Assembly (NCBI RefSeq): GCF_037072025.1
Contig: NZ_JAXHDD010000013.1
Span: 24,548-88,547 of the forward strand
DNA from: Pseudogracilibacillus sp037072025
GTDB taxonomy: Bacteria > Bacillota > Bacilli > Bacillales > Amphibacillaceae
Length of the DNA: 64,000 bases
Direction: 5' to 3'
The notes under the pieces are model-generated. The model did no database searches. It was given only the letters and a program-made list of their open reading frames with translations, and was not told the DNA's origin. The position numbers and the translations under genes were made by a program. Positions 53,768 to 63,207 of the stretch are shown piece by piece. Position 1 is the first letter of the stretch; each line of letters opens with the position of its first letter.

Positions 53768-54412
53768 TTAATCTTTCTTCTCACTCGGAAAAATTGTGTA
53801 CGACCAATTAATAATTGTATCGATTAGATAGATTAACGACCAAATTTGTACAATATTCGTTATCAATTCATTTGTAAATGGTCGTGGTTCTATTAATTCA
53901 TCCTTATACCAATCTAAGTTCGTTAAAAAGTAAGAAAAAGAATACTGTTCATTTCCGTAATATTGCCAAAATATTACGATAGCAATTGCAAACACAATAG
54001 TATGTAGATAAAACCATAACCGAGCTCTTTTTGCGATCACTTTAGGGTCTTTTAAGTGAGCCATAATCTGTCTCTCTTTGTCTGTTAAAAGATCGATTCC
54101 CTTCCACTTTCCAATTTTATCTTTTACATAACGATCCATTTTTTTAAAATCACTAATTCCGAATGTTCCAGCATATACAATAAAAATCACGATTACGATC
54201 TGAAAAGTTGTAAATTCTCCTGTATGTTTATACACAACGAAAGCAAGGAGAGCCTCTAATATAATTGCTGCAATGAACAGCACTAAAAAAGCATAACTAA
54301 CGCGAATGTTTGTCAAAAGATAACGGACGACTACAAATAGAAATAAAAATAGTAAAGAACTTATTTCTAATGCAATAAAAATTGCCCAATGATTATCCAA
54401 TAATAATTGCAT
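53768..54412 (-). CDS. Integral membrane protein, unknown
   Basis: 214 residues with about five membrane helices: two pairs near the N-terminus, a central cytoplasmic loop (KKMDRYVKDKIGKWKGIDLL) and two C-terminal helices. No family recognised. ATG at 54412 follows GGAGAGGGG by 5 bases, and that site overlaps the stop of the IS200 transposase remnant, so the gene may have been brought under new expression control by the element. Confidence 0.7.
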   Translation of the reverse strand: MQLLLDNHWAIFIALEISSLLFLFLFVVVRYLLTNIRVSYAFLVLFIAAIILEALLAFVVYKHTGEFTTFQIVIVIFIVYAGTFGISDFKKMDRYVKDKIGKWKGIDLLTDKERQIMAHLKDPKVIAKRARLWFYLHTIVFAIAIVIFWQYYGNEQYSFSYFLTNLDWYKDELIEPRPFTNELITNIVQIWSLIYLIDTIINWSYTIFPSEKKD

Positions 54413-54414
54413 GA

Positions 54415-54735
54415 TTACCCCTCTCCTTTCCATTCAACAGATACAATTTCTAATTCCTCACATAACTCCTGCACCAATTGTTTAAATCGTTCCTCTACGA
54501 AATATTTTTTCTGTATCGAGGACAAAACACGAAATGATAGTTGATTAATGACACTGTTGTTTTTCGTTCGTCTGTATTCATTCATATAAGTTGTATCAGC
54601 TTGTTAAAACAAACTAAAACAGACAGACATAGAACCGTCGTATACTTGAAGTACCACAAACTTTTCCGTTTGAAGTGGCACTCCGTATCCGATCTCATAT
54701 CATCCCCCACCTAAAGAAGTGGGCTTTCTCGATCG
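54415..54735 (-). mobile_element. IS200/IS605 element, left end with truncated tnpA
   Basis: A CCCAC-GTGGG hairpin (54706-54723) lies 120 bases before an ATG (54585). The reading MNEYRRTKN shifts frame into TVSLINYHFVFC, PRYRKKYFVEERFKQLVQEL, the N-terminus of the IS200 Y1 transposase, which normally opens with EYRRTKHSVSLINYHFVF-PKYR. It stops at 54415 before the HUH and tyrosine motifs. No tnpB is present. Confidence 0.75.
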
Positions 54736-54771
54736 GAAAAATTCTATAATCGCAAAGCCATCCGCTTATCA

Positions 54772-55521
54772 CTATTCCTCTTCATAGTTTTCCATAAAAA
54801 TATCCCAAGCTCTTTCAAAAAAATCAATCAAATCCTGTTCAATTGGATAAAAACCAACTTTCTGTGATTTTTCTGGAGATTTGCGAACTTCCCATACCTT
54901 ATCAAAAAAATTTTCATTATCCCCAAATGTTTCAATTGTTTTTTCATGAATCCGACGTATAATACGTTGTATTTCGGGTGCATCAGAACCTTTATCCCTA
55001 TGTTGCTTTAACTGACCGATCAAAGCGATCCATTCTAATGTATCTGGGTCATTTCGATTCATGTTTGGGAGGAGGTCAAGCAATTCACTTTCTTGTGCAT
55101 GAAAGTATTGCTCTCTGTACAATTTTCTCTTTTCAGTATCTTGTTTATATAATTGAATTAACTTATTTAAATAGACTAAGTCAATTTTCCCATCTATCGT
55201 CAAGCCATTCTTCAATCCTTTTAACGTACTTTCTATTTCCAAAATTTTTTCTTTTTCTTTCATTATATAATTTAACTGGCTCTCTAATCCTTGTGCCCAA
55301 TCCCAGTCTTCATCTGACAGCATGTCACTTATTTCTTTTAAATTAAAACCTAATGTTTTTAAAAACTGAATCTCCTGTAATTTTTTTAATTCTTTTTCCC
55401 CATATAATCGATGTCCTCCTTCTGTCTTTCCGGCAGGAGGTAACAAATTAATTTCATCATAATAACGGAGGGTTCTAACAGAAATTCCAGTCTGTTTCGT
55501 TACTTCTTTTATTGAAATCAT
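54772..55521 (-). CDS. MerR-family regulator with TipAS-like C-terminus
   Basis: 249 residues. The N-terminal MerR winged helix (VTKQTGISVRTLRYYDEINL, then LPPAGKTEGGHRLYGEKEL) is complete. A coiled-coil follows (75-120), and the acidic, aromatic C-terminus (FGDNENFFDKVWEVRKSPEK) resembles drug-binding TipAS domains. Such proteins activate exporter or stress genes when they bind a ligand. The target could be its own gene; no transporter is adjacent. Confidence 0.82.
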   Translation of the reverse strand: MISIKEVTKQTGISVRTLRYYDEINLLPPAGKTEGGHRLYGEKELKKLQEIQFLKTLGFNLKEISDMLSDEDWDWAQGLESQLNYIMKEKEKILEIESTLKGLKNGLTIDGKIDLVYLNKLIQLYKQDTEKRKLYREQYFHAQESELLDLLPNMNRNDPDTLEWIALIGQLKQHRDKGSDAPEIQRIIRRIHEKTIETFGDNENFFDKVWEVRKSPEKSQKVGFYPIEQDLIDFFERAWDIFMENYEEE

Positions 55522-55839
55522 CTTTTATCAACTCCAACATACTTGTTAACTAGATTATACAAGATTACGTTACGTCACTTTCAAGTATTTTTTGAATTTT
55601 TTCAATATCTTCTTTAAGTACCAGTATAACTCAAAAAAATCTCTCATAGAACAAGATTGTAATAGTAAATCATCTTTTTTACCTAATGACTATTCTTTTA
55701 CTCAAATAAAGACGTTCAATTCCCTTTTGCTCTAATAAATATCAACCCAAAAAAGAAAATTCAAAAAATTCTACACCTCACCCAACTTCCATGATAAAAT
55801 ATGAATAACGAGAACTTTCTCTTTGAGGTGATGCGCCTA
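55522..55839. other. Divergent intergenic region
   Basis: AT-rich spacer between the MerR gene and the aldolase gene. A MerR-type promoter with a 19-bp spacer would be expected here but I could not pick one out with confidence. Confidence 0.35.
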
Positions 55840-57024
55840 ATGGAAACGTATACATATTATAAAAATGCTTTAAAAGATATCCCAAAACCTTGTCTATTTT
55901 TAGATATAGATATGTTTCGTACCAATATACGAAATATTCTAAGCGCAAGCAACAATAAAAACATCCGCATCGCCAGCAAATCAATCCGCAGTGTGCCGAT
56001 ACTCAAAGAAATCCTTAACGTTTCATCAACTTTTCAAGGAATTATGTGCTATGCCGCTGATGAAGCAATCTATTTAAACGACAATGGGTTAGACGATTTG
56101 CTGATAGCTTATCCTGTCTGGAACACCGAGCATTTAAAATCAATTGCAAGTCGAGTCATGAACAAACAGACCATAACCGTGATGGTTGATTCCATTGAAC
56201 ATATCGAGCATCTTGAAATGATTGCTGCAGAAAACAATCATCAGTTCCTCGTCTGCCTGGATATCGATCTCTCAAGCGAATATCTCGGTTTGCATTTTGG
56301 CGTCCACCGTTCACCTGTAAAAACTGTTGCTCAAGCTGTTACCCTCATCAATCGGATTAAAGACTCACCATACATGAAACTTGATGGCATCATGGGTTAC
56401 GAAGCCCAAATTGCTGGTGTAACCGACAATAATCCAAAACAGAAGATGAAAAACAAGGTCGTACGCTTCCTTAAAAACCACTCATCAAGAGCTTTAAAGA
56501 AAAAAAGACAGGAGATCATCGACGTCATTGACCAGAAACAAATCGATCTCCGTTTTATCAATGGCGGAGGTACTGGGAGCTTGCACCAGACAGCGAAAGA
56601 GAATGTCACAGAAATCACAGTCGGTTCCGGATTTTTCAACTCTCGCCTATTTGATTTTTATAAAGATTATTCCAATCTGCCGGCACTTGCCTACGCTATT
56701 GAAATCACTCGGATACCGAAAAAACATATGTATACCTGTGCCGGTGGTGGCTACATTGCCTCCGGGGCAATGGGCGAAGACCGAATGCCTCACATTTACC
56801 TGCCGGAAGGAGCATGCCTAACCGCTAATGAAGGTGCAGGGGAAGTCCAGACTCCCATTTATTATGACGGAGACATTCCACTTAAACACGGCGATCCGAT
56901 TTTTCTTCGTCACAGTAAAGCGGGGGAATTATGCGAGCATTTTCATCATATTCATTTGATAAAAGACGGCAAAATTATAGACACCTATAAAACATATCGA
57001 GGTGATTATCGATGTTTCCTTTAA
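55840..57024 (+). CDS. Alanine racemase-fold amino acid deaminase/aldolase
   Basis: 394 residues of the PLP fold III family that includes D-threonine aldolases. The PLP lysine is in RIASKSIRS near residue 49 (IASKS in place of the usual HIKTHK). The C-terminal CEHFHHIHLI offers metal ligands. It overlaps the next gene by 13 bp. In Bacillus, this enzyme is commonly paired with an FAD lactone or alditol oxidase, as here. ATG at 55840 with GAGGTG 9 bases upstream. Substrate unknown. Confidence 0.8.
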   Translation: METYTYYKNALKDIPKPCLFLDIDMFRTNIRNILSASNNKNIRIASKSIRSVPILKEILNVSSTFQGIMCYAADEAIYLNDNGLDDLLIAYPVWNTEHLKSIASRVMNKQTITVMVDSIEHIEHLEMIAAENNHQFLVCLDIDLSSEYLGLHFGVHRSPVKTVAQAVTLINRIKDSPYMKLDGIMGYEAQIAGVTDNNPKQKMKNKVVRFLKNHSSRALKKKRQEIIDVIDQKQIDLRFINGGGTGSLHQTAKENVTEITVGSGFFNSRLFDFYKDYSNLPALAYAIEITRIPKKHMYTCAGGGYIASGAMGEDRMPHIYLPEGACLTANEGAGEVQTPIYYDGDIPLKHGDPIFLRHSKAGELCEHFHHIHLIKDGKIIDTYKTYRGDYRCFL

Positions 57025-58355
57025 AGAAGAAGAAGAAATGGAATAACTGGTCGGAATCATTTTTAAATGAGCCGCAAAATATCCTTTATCCAAAATGCAT
57101 TGAGGACATTCGAAATATTATCAACACATGCCGAAGCGAAGGGAAAACAATTCGCGTCATCGGAGCTGGCCATTCGTTCGTTCCTATTGCAGCAACGGAA
57201 GGGGTACTTCTGTCTTTGGACAATTTAAGAGGAATCGATCAAATCAACCGCAAGCAAAAACGAGTAACGGTCTGGGCTGGAACGACACTAAAAGATCTCG
57301 GACTTCTTTTACACGAACAAGGGTATGCAATGGAAAACCTTGGAGATATCAACTCACAAACAATCGCTGGATCGATTAGTACGGGGACGCATGGATCAGG
57401 GATAAACTACGGTAGTCTATCAACACAAATAACTAAACTAACCATCGTCACGGCAGACGGACAGATATTAACTGTATCCGAAAATGAAAACAACCATTTA
57501 TTTGACGCCGCCCGCTTATCTCTCGGTATGCTTGGAATCATCGTAAAAGTAGAAATCCAAGTCATCGATACGCATCAACTGATTAGCGAAAGCCGCCGTA
57601 CTTCCACAAGTGAAATATTGCCAAACTTACATACCCTGGTAACCTTCAATCGTCATTTCGAGTTTTTCTGGTTTCCGTACACGGGCACCTGTCAAATTAA
57701 AACATTAAATTCACCAAGAGATGAAGGCGTCACAAAACTAAAAGGAAAAAGTAGCTTCAATAACATGGTCCTAGAAAACGGTGCACTTTGGTTATTGTCC
57801 GAACTAAGTAAAAACCAGCCAAAAATGAGCAAATTAATTAGTAAGATCATTGCCTGGGGAGTTCCGACTGGAAAAGCAATAGGTAATAGCTTCGACATGT
57901 ATGCTACTCCACGACTGGTAAAATTCAATGAAATGGAATACAGTGTTCCCGCCGACAAGATGGCGACTGTTCTGCAAGACATTGATTATGTGATCCGAAA
58001 AAATAAATTTAAAGTTCACTTTCCGATCGAATGCCGATACGTTCAAGCAGATAATCTATGGTTGAGCCCTTCTTATCAACGAGATTCCGCCTATATCGCC
58101 ATTCATATGTATAAAGGAATGGAGTACGAAGCATATTTCGCTGCGATTGAAGAAGTGTTCCTCCATTATGAGGGCCGGCCACACTGGGGAAAAATGCATT
58201 CACTAACCGCACAAGACTTTCAAGAAATGTATCCAAGATTCAATGATTTCCTACAACTAAGAAAACAGATGGATCCTGAGGAAATACTGCTAAATGGTTA
58301 TTTAAAAGAATTATTTTGTGAGGATGAATTTTACAAAATTCCTGTCAGTAAGTAG
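57012..58355 (+). CDS. FAD-linked D-arabinono-1,4-lactone / gulonolactone-type oxidase
   Basis: 447 residues of the vanillyl-alcohol oxidase family. GAGHSFVPIA (about 49-58) holds the histidine that can bind flavin covalently, and GSISTGTHGSG (about 118) is the pyrophosphate loop. The C-terminal ALO domain contains HFPIECRYVQADN and RPHWGKMHSL near 395. These enzymes oxidise sugar lactones or alditols with O2. Translational coupling to the aldolase suggests a common, still unknown pathway. Confidence 0.87.
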   Translation: MFPLKKKKKWNNWSESFLNEPQNILYPKCIEDIRNIINTCRSEGKTIRVIGAGHSFVPIAATEGVLLSLDNLRGIDQINRKQKRVTVWAGTTLKDLGLLLHEQGYAMENLGDINSQTIAGSISTGTHGSGINYGSLSTQITKLTIVTADGQILTVSENENNHLFDAARLSLGMLGIIVKVEIQVIDTHQLISESRRTSTSEILPNLHTLVTFNRHFEFFWFPYTGTCQIKTLNSPRDEGVTKLKGKSSFNNMVLENGALWLLSELSKNQPKMSKLISKIIAWGVPTGKAIGNSFDMYATPRLVKFNEMEYSVPADKMATVLQDIDYVIRKNKFKVHFPIECRYVQADNLWLSPSYQRDSAYIAIHMYKGMEYEAYFAAIEEVFLHYEGRPHWGKMHSLTAQDFQEMYPRFNDFLQLRKQMDPEEILLNGYLKELFCEDEFYKIPVSK

Positions 58356-58465
58356 CTTTCTATAATCCGATACAGTATCATTAACTCATGCTAACTGTTC
58401 ATTTCTTAGATTAGATTTTTCGGTAAATTAACATTCGTATTACGCTGCCGTCTGCCCTTTAATTA

Positions 58466-59420
58466 CTAAGCAAATAAAATAAAGTCCAAACGTATCGATG
58501 CTATGATTCTAGTTGTTTTACTCGAGTGATTGTTTATCCACATAACTAAAATTCCAAGCAGTGCAAAAAAATCAACGTCAATATAGTAAACCACTTTTTC
58601 CGGTAAAACTCTTTTTTCACTGAACACACCAATAAGTAATGGATTAATATTCTTAAACATTTTAATTTTACACTTTCTAATAAAATTGTAAGCGAGATCA
58701 AATATTTTTACTATAAGTGCGTGTTCAAAAAAGAGGATAAAAAGGACCAAGAAGTTCGAGGCGCGCAGCTCCCGTCAGCGGAATGTATGCATTTAAATAC
58801 ATGAGCAAAGACCTGTCACGCAGGAAAAGTGATTTTCTTTTCCAAGGAAACGCTTCTAGCACGCAGAAAAAGTGCTTTCCTTATTCAAGGAGCGGAAAAG
58901 CAAGCCAACGAAGAAATTCGCAGTGTCATTTTTACCGGACTTTTTGAACATCCTCTATAACTACAATCGACCATACATATGAAAAGACTTCTGAAGGTAT
59001 CCGTTCTAAAGGGTGTAAGAAGCAAGTAAAAGAAAAAAATCCTATTGGTAGCCAAAGATCAAATGACCTTCTTTTGTACCTAGAGTAAAAATCGGGGATA
59101 TATAAGTGCTAATCAAGAAGTAAAAGAAAAGTTCAATATTTGTTTTCTTTTACTTCGGAAATAATCAAATTCCCTATCTAATCACTAGCCAGGTACATTA
59201 GTTAATAAATTGCAATAACCAAACCATATTCCGACTAATTAACAACAGATTTACATAACAGAACGAATATAATTTATTGTGACAACTGTTTTTTCTTAAG
59301 GTTCTGAAACCCAAATAATGCAATAAAAATTCAAAATCAAATGTAATCATCTGGATTAAGTTCTAATGGACGGATTGAGGAGACCATTCAACAAGCTTAT
59401 TATTCATAGCTAATGTTTTG
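58466..59420 (-). pseudogene. Decayed duplicate of the 59963-61120 cassette
   Basis: Blocks match the intact copy in order: KIFDLAYNFIRKCKIKMFKN against KLVDLAYIFIRKRKIKMFKT; the DNA around 58960-59030 against 60200-60260; 59010-59145 against 60495-60625; and 59369-59396 against 61061-61088. About 240 bp between two of the blocks is deleted, frames are broken, and a 238-bp element interrupts the first gene. Confidence 0.85.
58717..58954. mobile_element. MITE-like element with 6-bp target duplication
   Basis: A 238-bp non-coding insert whose ends carry inverted TGTTCAAAAA (58722-58731 and the complement at 58941-58950). CTATAA flanks both sides (58711-58716 and 58955-58960), and the undisturbed paralogous sequence at 60199-60212 has CTATAA once. 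The insert encodes nothing, so it was mobilised by a transposase elsewhere. Confidence 0.85.
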
Positions 59421-59871
59421 CCCTTGCATATTTTTGCATGTAGAATGCCTTTCAAAATGCTGGGGGTGGGAATAGATTCCTATTTATTTTTGCTGTTAGT
59501 TTTCAGTGCTTATGGTTTAATCTGTTGTCCAGTCAAAAGTTTTTTTATTCGGCTATGTTTTTCTATCTATTTTATTTTGCTCCTCGGTTATGTATTCATT
59601 TTCTTATACAAAGAGATTTAAGGGAATTCGGTATCAAAAACGGTCGCATTAAAAAGTTATCCAGTCATGATATTTCTGTACACCATACCCCTTTCTTGTC
59701 CTATCTTCCTATTCTTTCTCTTTTTCTCTAACCTTTTAATTTTTTCTATTTAATGAGAAACAAGTGCGAAAAGCAGCCCAACCATTTCATCCCTCTGAAA
59801 TTAGAAATATTGTACCTTGAAGAAATGGCAGATTCAGATAATTTAGCCCGATTTTGAAACAAAAAAATCGG
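59421..59871. other. Intergenic with hydrophobic chance frames
   Basis: A plus-strand frame (59418-59621) reads as a hydrophobic peptide and may be a relic, but it has no ribosome site. A hairpin (TAGCCCGATTTT with AAAATCGGCTA, 59843-59874) ends at the stop of the small coiled-coil gene. Confidence 0.35.
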
Positions 59872-59973
59872 CTATTTATTGTCGTCTAATTTTCTTTCAA
59901 GCGACTCCACTCTTTTTTCCAAAGAATCTAATTTCTCTTTTATCTCTAGTATGTTATGTAGTTTAGGCTTCAT
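59872..59973 (-). CDS. 33-residue coiled-coil peptide
   Basis: ATG at 59973 lies inside the last codons of the membrane protein gene upstream (ATGAAGCCTAA overlap of 11 bases) and reads KPKLHNILEIKEKLDSLEKR, then VESLERKLDDNK, a heptad pattern. The overlap implies translational coupling. It could multimerise with its membrane partner. I know no homologue. Confidence 0.5.
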   Translation of the reverse strand: MKPKLHNILEIKEKLDSLEKRVESLERKLDDNK

Positions 59974-60325
59974 CAATTTGGAAATCTTCAACCTGATCAT
60001 TTACTTTATTAATAAATAAAAATAATGGAGATAGACCAAAAAATAAATCCCGTAGTAACTCCCCATTAATCGGAAGCAAATCTATCGAAACAATTATTGC
60101 TCCAATAAGCATACCTATAAGTAGTGGGTCAATAGTCTTAAACATTTTAATTTTACGTTTTCTAATAAAAATGTAAGCGAGATCAACTAGTTTTACTATA
60201 ACTACAATCGACCATACATATGAGAAGACTTCTGAAGGTATGCGTTCTAGTGGCTGTAAAAAAAGATTAAAAGTAAGGACTATGATAAATACAATTAATA
60301 TCCAAAACAATCTAATTCCTGTCAA
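59963..60325 (-). CDS. Small membrane protein of the duplicated cassette
   Basis: 120 residues with three or four membrane helices (LFWILIVFIIVLTFNLFLQ, VFSYVWSIVVIVKLVDLAYI, LLIGMLIGAIIVSIDLLPI) separated by a basic loop (IRKRKIKMFK). The acidic tail DQVEDFQIDEA overlaps the coiled-coil peptide gene. No family recognised. Part of it is repeated in the broken copy at 58466-58990. Confidence 0.65.
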   Translation of the reverse strand: MTGIRLFWILIVFIIVLTFNLFLQPLERIPSEVFSYVWSIVVIVKLVDLAYIFIRKRKIKMFKTIDPLLIGMLIGAIIVSIDLLPINGELLRDLFFGLSPLFLFINKVNDQVEDFQIDEA

Positions 60326-60398
60326 TCTTCTTCACCTCTAATTTGAATATCTGTCTTTCTTATATTTAAATAGTTTCCTTACTCATTCCGCAAAAATA

Positions 60399-60725
60399 TC
60401 AGCTAAAATACTGTAAAATTAATTGGTATATAGCTATACATAACCCTAAAATACTCGCTTTCATTTTCGATGGATGGTTCCTTGTGCTATAAAGCAAGTA
60501 AAAGAAAACTATTATAAATCCTATTGGTAGCCAAAGTTCAAATGCACCTTCATTTGTACTTAGAGTAAAAATCGGAGCAATATAAGTACTAATCAAAAAG
60601 TAAAAGAAAACTGTAAAACGCCGTGTTTCCAATTGCTTGCTCCATCTTGCTAACAGGAAAATAATCACAATTGCGATAATCATAATGTGTAAAGGAGGTA
60701 GAACTAGTCCAATGATGTTTGTCAC
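60399..60725 (-). CDS. Small membrane protein, first gene of the cassette
   Basis: 108 residues with four membrane helices and a basic loop (ARWSKQLETRRF). GTG at 60725 is in or near its own AAGGTG site, so a later start, perhaps at the ATG of MIIAIVII, is possible. No family recognised. The paralogous DNA at 59010-59145 is non-coding. Confidence 0.6.
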   Translation of the reverse strand: MTNIIGLVLPPLHIMIIAIVIIFLLARWSKQLETRRFTVFFYFLISTYIAPIFTLSTNEGAFELWLPIGFIIVFFYLLYSTRNHPSKMKASILGLCIAIYQLILQYFS

Positions 60726-61306
60726 CTTACGATCTGAGATAAGAAAAAACTTTGGCTAATATTAAAAACAAAAAGCATAAACATTTTAAAAGCATCACAT
60801 ACAGATGATTGTGAACATTTGTCTATTGAAGTCACCCGATTCGCAAAAAGTGGTTACGATATTAAATCGAAAAAACTTGTCAAAATAAAGAAGCTTGAAT
60901 TATGATATGTAAGGACTAACGAAGTCAATTTTTGGAGCGTTTCATTTTACTGTTTTATAATTACTGTTTTATAAAAATCTTAAATGGTAAGCTGCTCAAA
61001 GAAATATTATTGATGATTTTAATGATGGGGTTAATTTATAAATATATTCATCTTATTATGTTTATTGGACGAATTGAGAAGACCATTAAACAAGTAAATT
61101 AATTCATTACTTATGTTTTACTCTTTAATTTGTTTTTTGCGATGTATTATACATTTAAAAATAGGATGACGGAATCGAAATATGAACAAAAGAAAAGAAT
61201 TTGAGAGGGCATGTAAACATCCCTCCTCTTAAAAAAGAGCTAAAATCCAGCTGTTTAATTTTTACTATTACATATGACTCTCCCACAATCGATTGCGGAA
61301 TAAAGT
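60726..61306. other. Intergenic with small relics
   Basis: Two plus-strand frames without starts look protein-like (SHTDDCEHLSIEVTRFAKSG near 60800-60900, and KILNGKLLKEILLMILMMGL, then FIGRIEKTIKQVN near 60970-61102). A 14-bp exact tandem duplication (TTACTGTTTTATAA, 60947-60974) lies at the start of the second. They are probably remnants. Confidence 0.35.
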
Positions 61307-61474
61307 TTAAATCTTATTTTTATCTCCATTATCGGTATATTCACGCACTTGATCTCCCTCTTTTAAAGGATCAATCGTATGCTTGAACCCATATCCTTGG
61401 GAAATTGTTACTAATGTCAACAACAAAGTAACTACGGTTAATACTAAACCAACAACAAGTGATGTTACTACCAT
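61307..61474 (-). CDS. ytzI: YtzI-family small membrane protein
   Basis: 55 residues: one membrane helix (TSLVVGLVLTVVTLLLTLV) followed by SQGYGFKHTIDPLKEGD, the YtzI pattern (KAYxYKHT-DPL) known from Bacillus. AAAAGGAGAG 5 bases before the ATG. Function unknown. Confidence 0.75.
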   Translation of the reverse strand: MVVTSLVVGLVLTVVTLLLTLVTISQGYGFKHTIDPLKEGDQVREYTDNGDKNKI

Positions 61475-61799
61475 ATTTACTCTCCTTTTGAAAAAGTTTA
61501 CTTTATAACTTTTAACTTTGAATTCTAATATATTATGTAAATTTAATTACATTTCTTTTATCATTATACCTTAAAATTCAATTATTTTTGTGAAAAGATT
61601 TCAAACATTCCAATCTTCTTCTAAATCAGATATCATCACTACACCTGACAACTCCCGATAAAGAATAGGATATTGGCGCTAATTATCATTCTCTCTACTT
61701 CCATTATACCGTAATTTACAAATTAGTTATAGACTACTTTTTTGGTAATTCCCATACTATAATGTTATACACAGATTTAAAAATAAGGGGTGTATCAGT
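61475..61799. other. Intergenic upstream of arr
   Basis: AT-rich spacer. TATAAT at 61758-61763 is a possible -10 for arr without a good -35. Nothing else supported. Confidence 0.35.
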
Positions 61800-62216
61800 A
61801 TGACTGACAATAAAGACGTGTTGGATAATGGTCCTTTTTTCCATGGTACGAAAGCTGAACTAAAAATTGGTGATTTATTAGAAGCTCAACACTTATCAAA
61901 TTACCAAGATAAAAAATCTAACTATATATATTTTACTGCCACCTTAGATGCTGCTAAATGGGGTGCTGAATTAGCAAGATCTAAATCAAAAGAAAGAATT
62001 TATATTGTTGAACCATTAGGAGATTTTGAAAATGACCCAAACGTAACCGACAAAAGATTCCCCGGAAACCCAACACGTTCTTACAGATCTAAATCTCCTT
62101 TAAAAATAATAGATGAATTAGGCTCATGGGAAAGACATTCCGATGAAGAAATAAATCAGATGCTTACATCTTTAAAAAAATTACGTGAACAAGGAAAAGC
62201 TGTCATATACGATTAA
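61800..62216 (+). CDS. arr: Rifampin ADP-ribosyltransferase Arr
   Basis: 138 residues, the normal length for Arr, which inactivates rifamycins by transferring ADP-ribose from NAD to the ansa-chain hydroxyl. The opening NGPFFHGTKAELKIGDLLEA, the middle YIYFTATLDAAKWGAELA and the end NPTRSYRSKSPLKIIDELG are diagnostic, with His-Tyr-Asp positions of the active site in FFHGT, NYIYF and EPLGDFENDPN. AAGGGGTG precedes the ATG. It stands alone between unrelated genes, as usual for chromosomal intrinsic copies in Bacillaceae. Confidence 0.93.
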   Translation: MTDNKDVLDNGPFFHGTKAELKIGDLLEAQHLSNYQDKKSNYIYFTATLDAAKWGAELARSKSKERIYIVEPLGDFENDPNVTDKRFPGNPTRSYRSKSPLKIIDELGSWERHSDEEINQMLTSLKKLREQGKAVIYD

Positions 62217-62329
62217 TTTTGATGGACCTACAAAATCTACGAACGACAATCGGGTGCTTTTTAATGTTGTTAAAGTGCTCGTTCATGGCAATATAACTTC
62301 TATTAGTCGACTAAGTTGATAAAGCGAAT

Positions 62330-63193
62330 TTATGATATACGTGATTCTCTACTCACCTTACAAACCAACCTCATCAAAGCATTGTGTAATGGAGGGAAAA
62401 TTGTAAATATAACATCCATTGTCTTCCGCATTGGCATCGGACATATGATAGTGATAGGTTTATTTTTATGAACTCCATTAAGGGTAATTTTTGCAAGTTG
62501 TTGGGGAGACATCATCTTTTGTTTTTTCAATTGTTTAGCCATCATTGACTTATCTTTATTGATCGCTTTTGCCTCATCAAAAATTGGGGTATCAACGAAT
62601 GTTGGGCAAAGCGTACTCACGTTAACACCAAATTCTTCGGCTTCGTAATGAAGAGAGGTTGTTAAACCAACAACTGCATGCTTTGTAGTTGAGTAAGCTG
62701 TAGATACAGGAGAGGGACCAATACCCGCAGCTGATGATGTGTTTACTATATGCCCGAAACCTTGTTTCTTCATTATTTTATAACCAATTTCTGTTCCATA
62801 AATGATTCCCCATAAATTAATATCCATGATTTCTTTCTAGTCATCTATTTTTGTATCGTACATTTCACCGTACATCGCAATCCCAGCATTGTTAAATAGA
62901 TAATCTAACCTGCCGAATTCCTTATAAATTCCTTTAAAAACACCTTCTAAAGAATTGTATTCGGTTACATCGAGATAGACAAATCGAGATGTTATGGCTT
63001 CCTTATTGAGTTCAGCTTCCAATGTCTGACCACTGCGTTCATTAATATCTGAGATAATCACATAGACATCGTTAGCAGCTAATTCTTTACAGATTGCTTT
63101 GCCAATACCTGATGCACCTCCAGTTAACCTTGCCAGACAAAAGTTTGTCAAGCTACCGCTGTTGATAGTCCTCATAGACGACGGGCACACCAA
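62330..63193 (-). pseudogene. Short-chain dehydrogenase/reductase with in-frame stop
   Basis: The SDR core is readable in one frame: TGGASGIGKAICKELAANDV, then NNAGIAMYGEMYD, a TAG at about 62837, and onward MDINLWGIIYGTEIGYKIMK, NTSSAAG, and the catalytic Y-x3-K in AYSTTKHAVVG. The N-terminus before TGGASG does not match (a few bases are missing after SGKV in another frame). The stop separates cofactor and catalytic halves, so the enzyme is inactive unless the TAG is read through. Confidence 0.85.
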
Positions 63194-63207
63194 CCCGCTT
63201 TTCTAGT

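Noticed and set aside
59418..59621. A 67-residue membrane protein
   Set aside because: Hydrophobic AT-rich frame without a ribosome site or any similarity; kept only as a possible relic within a gap.
61800..62216. arr as part of a mobile resistance cassette
   Set aside because: No integron site, IS or flanking repeats; a lone arr gene is common in Bacillaceae chromosomes.
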